A DNA stretch of 64,000 bases from Monodelphis domestica (taxonomy: Eukaryota; Chordata; Mammalia; Didelphimorphia; Didelphidae): positions 77,086,488-77,150,487 of the forward strand of contig NC_077227.1 in NCBI RefSeq assembly GCF_027887165.1, in the 5' to 3' direction. Shown here one piece after another: positions 11,159-22,399 of this stretch. The notes under the pieces are model-generated. The model searched no databases, had not been told where the DNA came from, and worked only from the letters and a program-made list of their open reading frames with translations. The position numbers and the translations under genes were made by a program. Positions within the stretch are counted from its first letter, which is position 1. Every line of letters begins with the position of its first letter.

Positions 11159-11260
11159 TGGTGGGAGGGGGGGCGGGGAGGAAAAGAAAATGATCTTTGT
11201 TTCCAGTGAATAATGTTTGGAAATGACCAAATAAAATAATGTTTAAAATTTAAAAAAAAA
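11159..11260 (+). mobile_element. Very short L1 3'-end insertion with target duplication
   Basis: About 100 bases of the extreme L1 3' end: a G-rich tract, 'aaaatgatctttgtttccagtgaataatg', 'gaaatgaccaaataaaataatgttt', then poly(A). The flanks carry 'ctatactttc' at 11149-11158 and 11261-11270, a 10-bp target-site duplication. It matches the L1 tails at 45890-45970 and 55296-55360 closely, so it is fairly young. Confidence 0.88.
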
Positions 11261-11410
11261 CTATACTTTCCAGTTTGCCATGGCAGATCTCCATGTGACC
11301 TCTTTGTGTATCCTTCCACTTTGGAGTCACTAACAACTATAATGCTTCCCTTCTTCATGGGGGGTGGAAACAGGATTTCTTCTATCTGCTAGTATCTGGG
11401 CATCATCCTT

Positions 11411-11562
11411 TTTTTTATTTAAACTCTTATCATCTGTTTTAGAATCAACACTAAGTATCACTCCCAAGGCAGAAGAACAGTAAGGGCTAGGCCATTGGGG
11501 TTAAGGGACTTGCCCAGGGTCACACAGCTAGGAGGTATCAGAGGTCAGCTTGGACCTCATTT
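11411..11562 (-). mobile_element. Marsupial tRNA-headed SINE, antisense, 5'-truncated
   Basis: Antisense order: poly(T), 'aaactcttatcatctgttttagaatcaacac', 'cccaaggcagaagaacagtaagggctaggcc', 'aagggacttgcccagggtcacacagctaggagg'. It belongs to the hairpin-tail family. The tRNA-like head is missing beyond 11562. Confidence 0.82.
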
Positions 11563-12430
11563 TTAGTATGTAGTTTGTTGGTGCATCTTCAGAATAACCC
11601 AATTCACCCTCTGTGGGCAGAGCTTTATAAATGTTCTATAGTTGGTGTTGCACTTTTTATCCTCCATCACCTCTCAAAACTTTCTATTCACTCTTCTTTT
11701 GAAACTGGCTTCTTCCTCTCCTTTCCCCCTGCTCCCTCCTCAATATAATTTCTTTTAATCCTATCCTGTTAGGAAATCTTTACATTCTTTAGTAATGACA
11801 GAGTAGATAGAGCACTTTTACCTTCCCTTATAGTTGAGAGAGGCCAAATATATCACTGACAACCTCCTTAGACAAAAACACATAGATAGCCCATACGGGT
11901 CTCTATTGCTTAGCAAAGTGCCTGACACATAGTAGGTGCCTAATAAATGTTTAAGGATGGATTGGAACAGAGCTTCCTGATTATTAACTACAACTTGATG
12001 GCTTTCCTCTGAAAGCAATCCCCGGCAAAATGTTTTTTCTACTTAAATTGCCAGGAAGCAATTTCTAGAAATGCTACTTTTATGAGTACTTAACCCTCTC
12101 TTTTTTCACCGGCTGACTTACTGGTTTACTGTAAAATATTTGTAATTAATTAGGTGTTAACCACTTTCAGTAAACATTTTATATGTACTTAGTCACACCA
12201 ACAGAACCTCTCTGTAGAATTTCTTACCTTTCACAAGCTGCCAGTCCACATGATAATTAATCCCTTATTTAGCTTCCTTATATGCCTTTTCTTAGCAGGG
12301 ATACCAACATGTTCTCTATTTTCATATAATGATAACAATCAATACATTCAATTAATAGGACTTTACTTAAACTAATACATGGCTTCATCATCAGACTACA
12401 AGGGAGTAAAAGCAAAAGCGAAAGATTAAA
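11563..12430. other. Mostly unassigned; short MIR/L2 tail at about 11920
   Basis: Only 'agtgcctgacacatagtaggtgcctaataaatg' at about 11918-11952 is recognisable, as a MIR/L2-type 3' tail. The rest is AT-rich without a supportable gene. Confidence 0.45.
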
Positions 12431-12434
12431 ATAA

Positions 12435-12940
12435 AACCAACAAATCAATAAATAAGTATTGAATGCCTAGTAGGAATGAGGTGTTAGGCTAATTTTTGAA
12501 TGAACAATAATGATAATACTCTGTTTATATATGTCAACAAGAATTTTTAAAGTGCAAATTATATTCCAGATTCAGGGGATCTAAATTAAAAGGTGGCATT
12601 GGCTAAAACCTCAGGGATCTTCTATTGCCCTGGAGGGACACAGAGTGTTGTTCATGAATAAATACATATAAATAAATATAGGAAATGAACAAAATAAATA
12701 TGCAGTGATTTGAAGGAGAAGGGATTCTGCTAAGGAATCATGAAACAAGTGACCCTTGAGCTGCTGAACTTTGAAGAGAGGTAGGCTTCCCAAGAGGTGA
12801 GGAAGAGAAGGAGGAAGAGCATTTTGATTATAGAGGAGAACCTGTACAATGGTGGGAGGTAGTGATGAAATGCCTTCTGTGAAGAACAGTAAGATTTGCA
12901 GTTTGACTGAAGCATTGAATTAGTGAAGGAGATTCACATG
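12435..12940 (+). repeat. Old interspersed repeat, long copy
   Basis: It starts 'aataagtattgaatgcctagtaggaatg' and continues with 'ctggagggacacagagtgttg', a segment resembling 'acccttgagctgctgaactttgaagag' and a purine-rich body ('gaggtgaggaagagaaggaggaagagcattttg'). This fits the long version of the repeat at 41950-43310. I do not know the family name. Confidence 0.45.
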
Positions 12941-13047
12941 TAATAAACCTCAGACAGCAGATCAGAGAAAGGTAAATTATAGATAGTTTATTACAGTTTT
13001 CAGAGTTCTTTTCATGACTTCCTTGGATCTCTCTAACTTTTCAGTGA

Positions 13048-13432
13048 AATTGGTGGAGCAAGCAATGTTATCCCCATTTTACACAGGAGAACCTGAAGCT
13101 CCATTAGGTTAAATAATTTAGGATCATTGGATTTAGAGCAGGAAGGGACCAACAATTTGGAGGCAGGGAATTGGGGTTTGAATCCTGGCTCTGCCGCTTA
13201 ACTCCCTGCGGAATTTTGGGGAAGTCACTTAATCTTCCTAAGCTTTGGTTTCCTCATCAATCAAACAAGGGAGTTGGACCAGGTGATCTCTGAAGTCCCT
13301 TCTTGCTTTCCATCTTTGATCCCAGGATTAAGAGAGTCTTTGCCCAAGGTCACAGAGGTAGCAGAGTTGGAATCTGTAGCCAACTTCAGTTGCTCCAAAT
13401 CCAGTGCTCTTTCCACTATGTTTTCCCCCAAA
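13048..13432 (-). mobile_element. MIR antisense, split by another SINE
   Basis: The left part, 'caatgttatccccattttacacaggagaacctgaagct...aggttaaataattta', resumes at 13327 with 'aagagagtctttgcccaaggtcacagaggtagcag' and 'ccaaatccagtgctctttccactatg'. Together these are one antisense MIR. The 200 bases between belong to a different, sense-oriented SINE. Confidence 0.7.
13122..13326 (+). mobile_element. MIR-like SINE nested in an older MIR
   Basis: 'cattggatttagagcaggaagggacc', 'ggggtttgaatcctggctctgccgcttaactccctg', 'gaagtcacttaatcttcctaagctttggtttcctcatcaatc' and 'ttggaccaggtgatctctgaagtcccttc' are sense MIR-type segments. The element lies inside the antisense MIR at 13048-13432, so it arrived later. 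Confidence 0.68.
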
Positions 13433-14688
13433 TCACATAATTACTAAATATAACATATGAAGATATTTCAATTTGTCATCTAGAGCTTTTCCCCATTATA
13501 TGATTGCTTCAAATGAATAACTTTGCTAAAAGCATGTTTTCCAAGTCAGATGAAATAGGCACACACATTTTAAAGTACATTTGTATATTTTTAAGGTTCT
13601 TTTTTGTCATTTGGAAAATTTATCTTGCTCCTGTGGTGTCCTAATCAGCATATAATATACTTCAGCAGGAGCACTGCAAGTGTGATGAGAACAGGAAGAA
13701 GCTTAGAAAGATCAGGAAACACATCAACATAACTGGTAGATAGTTTTCATTTTCACTGTCAGGAAACACAGGGAGAGACATCTGGGGAAGTCAGACAGAA
13801 CACTCATTACACGGCCATGAATCCTGGAAGAAAAAGACCCGGGGTGATGGTGAGGAAGGCCATGCTGATGGGGTCAGAGCGCACAGCTGCAGCAAGTCAG
13901 CAGCAGGGGGTGAAGTTGCATAGAAAACGCTAAGAATTTGGAATGGAAAATAAAAATGAAGACACCCTAAATGGTTGGTGAGACCACCTTTGAGAAGTTT
14001 GTTTCTAAATGAGGTGACACAAAACATTTATGCTTTATTCGTTAAGATGTCTTTTCTACTCGCTGCCCCACCTTTTCCATGAAGTTCATCTTCATCCAGT
14101 GTTGTCCCAGGATACTGAACTGACCTGGTTTCTCCACTTTTTTCTCTCTGTCCCCTCAACAAGAAAGATGAGTCTCACATATGCAAAGATAAGACTTGTT
14201 TGCTTTTCAAGTTTTCTTTGATTTTTTCCCCTCACCAGTTTTGGTACCATTAATTTGTTCTCTCAACAAACTATTTTAATTATTCTGCTCCTAAAATTTT
14301 AAAGTCTTCTTGGAAATTCTTTTTATCAATATTTTCCTTAATCTAGCCTGGAAAACAAATGCAGAATTTGCAGAATGCTGATGAGAAAGCATATTGCCAA
14401 AAATACCAGGAAATAGAAGTCCATGTGGATCTAGATGAGATTAAAAAAAAACTCAGATAAATAATACTCAACAAAATTATAGACAAAAGGAATATAAATT
14501 CTGACTTCCTAATATAACAGATGGTGATTAAAAATCTAGTAATACTCTATGACCACAAAAATATATAGGCTTTGAATGCATTTTCATCAATGCTTGCCAA
14601 AAGAATGAATGTTGCTACAAAGAAATTATAGTAGGAATGAGAAGGTGGAAGACTATAAAGATTTCTTTGGAAAAACTGTGGCATAAAA
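13433..14688. other. No recognised feature
   Basis: AT-rich sequence with a slightly GC-richer patch at 13790-13960. No convincing splice-bounded exon was found. The minus-strand frame at 13791-14027 has no recognisable motif. Confidence 0.35.
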
Positions 14689-14905
14689 AAAAAGTTCTGT
14701 ACTTGCAGTCAGAAGCACTTGTTTTAAATCTGGCCTCTCACAGTGTTTATGTGACCATGTATATCTTCTAACCTCTCAGCCTCAGTTTCTCCATTTGCAG
14801 TATGGGTTAAGTAATAACTGTAGTTCTGACAGGGTTACTGTGAGAATTTAATAATGTATTGTTTATAAAATGTTATATAAATGTAAGCAATTAGTATTAT
14901 AAATA
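14689..14905 (+). mobile_element. MIR-like SINE
   Basis: 'cttgcagtcagaagcacttgttttaaatctggcctct', 'tgtgaccatgtatatcttctaacctctcagcctcagtttctcc' and 'ggttactgtgagaatttaat...aaaatgttatataaatgtaagc' follow the MIR order in sense orientation. A short AT-rich repeated tail ('aaataaattagtat') extends to about 14970. Confidence 0.78.
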
Positions 14906-14970
14906 AATTAAACTAAATAAATTAGTATTTTTAAATAAAATAAGAACTATAAAATAAAATTAGTATTATT

Positions 14971-15835
14971 AAATAAAAAAAAGACTAGCTACTTTCTGAC
15001 ATTGTTGACTTGTATTATCTCCACAACGAATTGACCAAAGTCACTGAAGACCACTTCCTATCATTTTTAAGACTTTTTACAGGAGTAGAGAAGGGTCTCC
15101 AAGTTGGGAAGAGGATGATATAGTGCCTGACTATGGAAGAAAAGAAAAAAGGGATGACCTTGGGACTATAAAAATAAAAGCATCACAAAATCAATTTGCA
15201 AACAGTTAAGAGAGCAAGGAATAAGACAGACTTCATAAAGGACATGCCTGATCAGACTAATATATCCATTTATTTTCAAGTAAGAATAACACCTAGCAAC
15301 ATATATAATCTATTTGTTTTTCAGGGTGACTTTTGTTCCACAAGATATGCACATTAACTGCATCTAAAAATGGCTCTTTGTCCCAAGGGGATAGGCCTAG
15401 TGATAGAGAGGACATTCTTTAAGATGCAGTCATGGAAATCCACACCACCAGGGTAAAGTTGCATCTGAATTAGCTTCTAAAGGGAAAGAGAACACAAGGT
15501 GTTATTCAGTGTTCAGCATACTGTGGAACTCTTTAACACTGAAGGGGGTTTTAATCTTCCCTGTTTCCCTCCTTTTTTTTTCAAAGCAGCTACCTCACTT
15601 TTCTCATTTTAATACATCTTTTACTCATATAATTTTTTGGACGTGCGATGTGAGTTTTTTTTTTTTTGGTCATAGATGTTTCCAGAACTATCATGACTCA
15701 TGCCTTCTCAGGAAATTCAGTTGACTTTTCCTCCAATGAAAATACAAAAGTTGATTCACAGAGCTGGTAAAAACCTTAGCAAACAGGAGCATCTTCACTA
15801 GTGATTGGAATACTATGATTTCTAGGAATAGGCAA
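14971..15835. other. No recognised feature
   Basis: AT-rich sequence with short homopolymers (for example a T-run near 15655-15667). I see no supported gene or repeat. Confidence 0.35.
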
Positions 15836-15836
15836 T

Positions 15837-15837
<1 letters not shown>

Positions 15838-15868
<31 letters not shown>
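15838..15868. repeat. (TA)n microsatellite
   Basis: An uninterrupted TA/AT dinucleotide run of about 30 bases, followed by a G-rich, purine-rich patch ('gggggagagagagagaaaaagagggggggg') to about 15906. Confidence 0.95.
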
Positions 15869-15870
<2 letters not shown>

Positions 15871-15906
15871 AGGAAGGGGGGAGAGAGAGAGAAAAAGAGG
15901 GGGGGG

Positions 15907-17640
15907 CCAAAAATAAGGAATGGAATTATTAAGGCAAATAGTTTTGGGGTTCACACACTAAAGACTCTTTCTTTGGCAATCAAGCTTTTAATGGGGAATT
16001 TAGGCTTATTAATGATCCCAATTGGGCAGGTTACCAATTCCACATACTCTCATGAAAAGCATACTACTAGCAATGCTTTGCCTCTGCCAATGTCAGCTGA
16101 CATCATTGGGTAGGTACTGATTTCATGCAAAAAAAAAATCCAGCCAATTCTATCCTTTCTTAACATTTCTAATAGTCAGAGGCATGTAAGCATTTCTAAT
16201 ACTGACACAATAAAAAATGTCTCCCTATATTCTCATATCACCTGGCTTATGATTAGTTTTATCTTCCCAGGTTCTATCCCTAAGCCACCAAATAATGGAA
16301 CAGAATATGGAAAAGATGTTGACACTTTTGGCAGCTGTCAAGAGCACGCAAAAGAGATACTTTGAATTTTAGGTTTGTGAATGTTGAAGGATTATTTGGG
16401 GGCCTGGAGTAAAAGAAGTCATACTGATAGAAACCATTATTAAACTTCCCTTTAGAAGAATTACTTATTGTAGGTGTTTCAGAATAGAATAAAGCAAACC
16501 TTATTAAATACCTACTATATGCAAAATCTGTAGAAGCCATTAAATTGTGAGATTTTGCCTGCTAGCTCATTTGACACCAGGAGAATGTTCAAGGAAACCA
16601 CAGCAGGGTGGAAATCTTATATTTATTTAGGGAACTATAGGTAACATTCTTAGAAGAACCACCCATTTATTTAATAAATATTTTTTATGTAATAGGTGGG
16701 TCAGATTAGCAGGTCTGAAGCTCATTCTTCTGTATTCAAGTAGTGCTGATAAAACATTTTGTTAAAGAAAATATTTTTGAGTAAAATCAGCAATTCAATG
16801 CATATTTTCACAACATCCTTTGAATTTTTGTTTTTGTATGCATAAAGTTATAGAGAAATAATTAATATTTTATGTTTGTGGTTGACAGTTTTATCCTTCT
16901 TCTATATACACTTAGCATAATGATGAAGATTCTAGCAAAACCATTTTATATCCAAGATACCATGAGGTGATTTTCCAGCTTAAATACTTTTGCAGATACT
17001 TGCCTAGCTTAGTGTTTTGAAGTACTTGTCCAGCTTTCTTCTGTTTCCATTAGCCATAATGGCTTGACACTGACCTCTAACAAAGTAGGATTCGTTGTTA
17101 AGCATTCTAGTGGAATGGAGAACATCACCAGAGCAAGGACTTAGTACAAGGTCACTAGGGACTCAATTTATTCTCTTAAAACTCAGGAAAAGGATAAGGT
17201 CACATGGGAAAAGACTATGAATCATTTTTTGTTGCTTTGAGGTGCATTCTTTTTATAAGGGAGGTGCCTTCAGCCAAAATCAGTCTTTTGGATTTGTTCC
17301 AAGCTATATAGGATGTGTCTTATCTCCTTGCCTGGTGATAGGAAGCTTTTCTGTAATGTAACTGAAATTATATTAGTAGTTTACTTCTGCCTGTTCATTT
17401 CAAATTCTTAGCCCTTGTCATTTCTAGGCATATCTTGACAGTTAGCTGCTTCTGTGTATGTTAAGTGTCAGCATTTGCTTATTTTTCTTTAGCTGTATTA
17501 GTTGTATTTGTTCTTGTTGAAATTCAAGTTTTATTTCTTCCATTATTCTAGCTTTTTTTTGGTATAACAAATTTTAAGAATTATTTTTAAAAGTAAAATT
17601 ATTAAAACAGGAATGAAGATCTGAAAAATGAAAAGCAACA
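15907..17640. other. No recognised feature
   Basis: AT-rich sequence. A short 'accttattaaatacctactatatgc' at about 16497 belongs to the old repeat family seen at 41005. Otherwise I find no gene, RNA or element that I can support. Confidence 0.35.
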
Positions 17641-17644
17641 AAAC

Positions 17645-19920
17645 AAAAAATAATAGAGTTGGAAAGAATTTCAGTGGCCTACTAGTTCTACCTATACTCC
17701 AAATGTAATTCCCACTATAACATACCTGTTGGTTAGCCAGTCTCTGTTTGAAAACCTTTAATATTGCCTACACAGGCAGTTTAATTCCATTTTTAGTTAT
17801 TAATTGTTAAGAGTTTGTCTTGACATCTAGTATCATTTTATCTCTTTGTGACTTCCATTCTCTTTTCTAGTTCTGGTCTCTTGGTCCAAACACAAGTCTG
17901 GTGCTGCCTGCATTGGGCAGCTCTCCAAATATTTGAATCCAGTTATCATATTCCTATAGGTCTTCTCTTCCCTAGCTATTCTAAACATCAGATCCTTTTA
18001 TGACAATAGACTCAAGGGCCTTTGCAAATTTAGTTGCTTTCTTCTGGATACTAATCAATATGCTGCTTAAACTAAGGCTCATAAAACTGAACACTATGTT
18101 CTTGATCTTGCCTGTTCAAAACAGACAAGTCAAAAGAGAAACTACCAACTCCTAATTTCTGGAGATGATTAGGTCTTTCTTTAAGCAACCCAACTTCGAA
18201 TTAGCTGTTTGGGGCTAGCATGTCACTTTTTAGACATCATGAACTGGAAGCTCATTAAAACCCTTTGTTATTCCCCCCCCAAATTATCTAATTTAGTCAT
18301 ACCTCTTTCATTTTGTAATTGTGAAGTTGATTGAAAGCATGTAAAATTTTACATTCATCCTAACTGAATGCCATATGGAGGCTGTCAGATTATTTTGGAT
18401 CCTAATTTTGTCATATACTGTTACCTGGTCCTTCAGATTTCTATCAACTTGATAAGCATACTATTTTTGTTTTCATCCCAAGTCATTGATGAAGGTGTAA
18501 AAAGCACAGAGCCCAGTACAAATCACTGGGGTACACCACCAGAGACATTCCAAGCTGAGATTGAGCTATTCAACAACTCTTCCTTGAATCTGGCCATTCA
18601 ACCAGTTTCAAATCAGTTTAATTGTTTTATTTTTCTAGTCCATATCTCTCCATCTTTTCCATAAGAATAGTATGAAATTCTTTATCAAATGCCTTGTTCA
18701 AACCCAGGCAAACTATAGCATTCCCCTGACCTGCCAATTCAATAATCCAGGAAAAAAGAAAAGGAAGTGAAGCTAGCTAGTATAACTTGTTCTTGAAACA
18801 GTGCTGGTTCTTTATAATAATCACTCCCTTTTTTTTCCTTTTCTAGAAGATATTCACTAAAAATACCTTAATAATCTATTCTAGAATTTCCTTAGAAGTC
18901 AAATTCAAATCCACTTACTGATGGTTTAGCAATTCCATCCTTTTTATTTTCAAAATATGGACAGAATTTTCCCTTCACCAATCCTGTGGTGCCTCCTCTG
19001 TTTTCCCTGATCTTTTCAATATCGCCTTCAGTGACTCGGTCATCATTGTCAATATCTGCCAGTGTTATGAGCATCTGGGGGTGTGATTCAACCAGACCAG
19101 GCAATTTGCCTCACCCAGGAACATCTGGGTGTAATTCCTCCTGTCCCCTTCCTTATTTGGGAGACCAATTTTATGTTAGTCAGTCTTGTTCTATTGTTTT
19201 CCATACATAGGTTAGTCACTTTGTGACTAGAAGCAGAATAAGAAGAGAGAAGTCATCTCTTCTCTATCATCTGTCATCATCCCAACCACTCCAAGCAGAA
19301 ATGCTGTCCTTTTAGATTTCTTGCCCCAAAGCCCCAAGACCCTTCCCATTGTCCTTTGCTTTCTGAGATGGAGCACTCCCAACACTTGATGGGGTGGACT
19401 TTTCTTGCCATTGCTTCTATTCTGTGCATATCTTTTTAAAAAGCTGAATTGTTGGTGAGTTTCCTGTGTATCCACATTGGTTTCCTTAGACAACTCCTGC
19501 TTAAACTTGGCTTTCTTTTAATGTCTCCTGAATTTCATTCTTGAGTGTTTCCTATCCCTTCTGGACCAATATCTCCTTTGGAATTTTCATTTATAATAGC
19601 CTACCTGTCCTTCCACTGAACAGTTTAAAAAATCTATTCTCTCTAAATTTAATTTGCAGGAAGGACTGTGCTTAGCTTTCATCTCTTTCTCTATCACAAA
19701 TTTTGGGAGAGAGTGTTCATTTTCTCCCATGGTTCTCATCATTTCTACACTGGCAATCAGCTGTTGAGAGTAAAAATGATCCACAGTAGAATGGACCTTT
19801 ATTGTTTCCTTCCCTTTTTGAAGGATGAAATGATCTTGAAAGCAAGTGAAGAAGTCTTAGCTGCTCTGCTTTTGGCAGAGAGAAAATTCCAGTATGACAC
19901 TAGACTGCTTTGGTAAACTG
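17645..19920 (-). mobile_element. CR1/L3-type LINE relic, about 2.3 kb, antisense
   Basis: Read on the minus strand this is one long colinear CR1/L3 fragment. At the plus-strand left end, 'gagttggaaagaatttcagtggcc' is the reversed 3' terminus. 'tcattgatgaaggtg' to 'atctctccatcttttcc' and 'tatcaaatgccttgttcaaacccaggcaaactatagcattcccctgacctgcc' are the reversed reverse-transcriptase core, encoding a YLDFSKAFD-like segment that is worn here. 'tctttctctatcatctgtcatcatcc'-like text and 'aaggatgaaatgatcttgaaagcaagtgaag' are still further 5' in the element. Frameshifts and stops throughout make it inactive. Preserved length is unusual for so old a family. Confidence 0.8.
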
Positions 19921-19957
19921 AGCCCCATACCAGCAGCTTACAAAATTAATAAAATCA

Positions 19958-20198
19958 TAATTAGTGGTTTTTATTATTGTAATAGCTGGCATTTACATAA
20001 CACTTATCAAATGAGATAATATATGTAAAGTGCTTTGCAATGATTATGATGTAAGATAAATGCGGTTATTATTTGCATTTTATAGATGCAGAAAGTGAGG
20101 CTGAATAAAGGGATTTGCTCAGAATCATACACCTAGTGTCTAAGACAAGAGTTAATCTTGATTCTTCCTAACTGTGCTCTATTACCTAGCTGTCACAA
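19958..20198 (-). mobile_element. MIR-like SINE, antisense
   Basis: 'attgtaatagctggcatttacataacact', 'atatgtaaagtgctttgcaatgattatgatg', 'tgcattttatagatgcagaaagtgaggctgaataaagggatttgctcagaatcatac' and a tRNA-like head at 20180-20195 ('attacctagctgtcac') give a clear antisense MIR. Confidence 0.82.
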
Positions 20199-20199
20199 C

Positions 20200-21520
20200 A
20201 ATAATTTTTTTATGTATTGTTAGGTTCTTTTTGCTAGCATTTTATGTAATATTTTTGCATCAATGTCCTTTAATGATGTTGGTCTCAGCTTTTTTTTTTC
20301 TACTCCCTGGCTTGGGGATCAGTGTAGCATTTGTTTTAAAGAAAGAATCAGAATGATGTCTATTTCTGAACAGTTTCAATATGCATTGATTATTGATTCC
20401 TTAACTGTTTGATTAAATTTGCTTTCAAAATCCATCTGGCTCTGGTTTTTGTTGTTTTCATGTAGCTGTTCATATGTGACTTATTTAAATTTTCCTTTGG
20501 TAATGTTTCCTATTTTGTCAATTTAGATTTTTAAGAAATATGTATGCAAATATTTAAACCTTTCTTTTATATTTTCTATTTGGCAGGCAGCATTTAACAG
20601 TTCCCAAGAGCTTTTTTCTTTCCCACTTATGATTTTCCTCCTATTCATTTTTTATTGTGGCAATTTGCTTTTCTATTCTCTTTTGTGATTAGTTTATAAA
20701 TTAGTTAACCATTTATATTGCTCCCAAAATATTCATTAATTCAGGGGAAGCTAAGTGACTCAACAGAGAGAAAGTCAGACCTACAGACAGAAGGTCCTGG
20801 ATTCAGATTTGGCTTAAGGTACGTCTTAGCTGTGTGACCCTGGGCAAGACACTTAATCCCAATTGCCTATCCCTTACTGCTCTTCTACCTTGAAACTGAT
20901 ACTTGATATCAATTGCAAGATAGTAAGGGTTTAAAAAATACATTAATTCTCTCTGTTGTATTAATTTTGCTTTTAATTTTGAAGATTTCTTCAAATCTTG
21001 GTTGGTTGAGGCTGCTGATTTCTTTATTTGCTCATTTTAAATGCATATACATTGATTTTTCTGCATTCCTTTGGTATTTATATAAATATTTAGATATACA
21101 GATTTATTCTTGAAAATTACTTAAGCTTTATCATACAAAAGATGATGTAGTTTATAATTATTGTCATTTTAATATAGTTTATTATTATTTCTATAATTTA
21201 GATTTTTTTAGTCAAGCATTAGAAAATAATTATTTAGTGTCAGTTTAAGATTTTACCTTTTGATCACTTATGTTACACTCTATAGAGTCCTTAAATTTTG
21301 GGCCCTTCTGTATTTATTTGTAAATTGTTTATACCTTATTCTTTGATCAATTTCAGTAAAAGAATCATGTGGTTAGTATGAAAACTAAGTTCCATTAAAA
21401 AAAAAAGTAAGTTCCATATGTTTCTATTTAGTGCTCTCCAAATACCTGTCAAATCAGGTTTTTTTGCATTCTATTCAAACCTGCCATTTGTTTCTTATCT
21501 TTCAGTTTATTTGTAATTTT
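20200..21520 (-). mobile_element. Probable L1 ORF2 fragment, antisense, interrupted by a SINE
   Basis: T-rich text with 'ccttaactgtttgattaaatttgctttcaaaatccatctggctctggtttttgttg' and 'tattcattttttattgtggcaatttgcttttctattctc' resembles the antisense central part of marsupial L1 ORF2. A SINE sits at 20743-20940. No frame survives. The right part (after 21100) is less certain than the left. Confidence 0.5.
20743..20940 (+). mobile_element. Marsupial tRNA-headed SINE with target duplication
   Basis: Head 'aggggaagctaagtgactcaacagag', body 'gtcctggattcagatttggc', 'agctgtgtgaccctgggcaagacacttaatccc', palindrome-like tail 'tgatacttgatatcaattgcaag', then 'taagggtttaaaaaata'. The flanks repeat 'cattaattc' (20734-20742 and 20941-20949), a target-site duplication of at least 9 bp. 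The element inserted into the L1 relic around it. Confidence 0.92.
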
Positions 21521-21540
21521 CCGTTAATGGGAGTATTATA

Positions 21541-21790
21541 GTCTCGTATTCTTCCTTCTTTCCTCCTTTCCTCCCTCTCTCTTTTCCTCCCTCCCTTCCT
21601 CTTCTTCCTTCCTTCCTTCCTTCCTTCCTTCCTTCCTTCCTTCCTTCCTTCCTTCCTTCCTTCCTTCCTTCCTTCCTTCCTTCCTTCCTTCCTTCCTTCC
21701 TTCCTTCCTTCCTTCCTTCCTTCCTTCCTTCCTTTCTCTTCCTTTTCTTTCTTCCTTCTTTCCTTTCTTGTGTGTGTGTGTGTGTGTGAT
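21541..21790. repeat. (TTCC)n microsatellite with adjoining (TG)n
   Basis: A polypyrimidine tract with about 130 bases of near-perfect TTCC repeats (about 21605-21734), flanked by imperfect CTTT/CCTT sequence and ending in a TG run (about 21769-21787). The apparent Lys/Glu/Gly/Arg-rich ORF on the minus strand is only this repeat. Confidence 0.97.
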
Positions 21791-21847
21791 TGTGGACTTC
21801 TCCATTATGCCTCCAGGAACCTTGTCATTCTGCATGATTTCATCAAC

Positions 21848-22027
21848 TAGGGGCTGCTAGGTAACTCAGTGGTTAGAGAGCCAAGTCTTAGCAGATACTT
21901 CCTAGCCATGTGACAATGAACAAGTTACTTAACTCCTATCACCTCACCTTTAACTTTCTTTTGCCTTGGAACCACTAGCTGGTATTGACCCTAAGATGAA
22001 AGGTAAGAGTTTAAAAAAAAAAAAAGC
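21848..22027 (+). mobile_element. Marsupial tRNA-headed SINE with target duplication
   Basis: Head 'aggggctgctaggtaactcagtggttagag', body 'cttcctagccatgtgacaatgaacaagttacttaactcc', tail 'gccttggaaccactagctggtattgaccctaagatgaaaggtaagagttt' and poly(A). It lacks about 40 bases of the usual middle ('ggagtcaggaggacctgggttc'-like part). Flanking 'tttcatcaac' at 21838-21847 and 22028-22037 is a 10-bp target duplication. Confidence 0.9.
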
Positions 22028-22399
22028 TTTCATCAACCTTGAGTACTCACATGTTATCGTATCTTCCATTCCTCTGACGAGAGGGTAGCAAAAAGATACT
22101 TCCCAAACTTCCATTTTAGGAAGATGTCTGATCTTACCACTCTCTTCTCATTTCCCATTCTGCAATATCCCTTTGTACTTTCCTATTGTTTCCCCTTTCT
22201 GACTAAAAACTGTTGCTAAGTTTCTACTATAAGTACAGAAAGTTTTGAAAATTGCCTATAGGAGCATTATTCTGGATTTATCTGGTTTTCCTTTTCCCTC
22301 CCTCCTCTTCCTTTTCTTTTCTTATACAAAAGCCATAAAAGTGTTCCTTGTATCCCACTTCCATCTACTGTGGTTCATTTCTGTTGGTATGTCATGGAT

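Noticed and set aside
21536..21835. 99-codon Lys/Glu/Gly/Arg repeat protein on the minus strand
   Set aside because: It is the translation of the (TTCC)n microsatellite.
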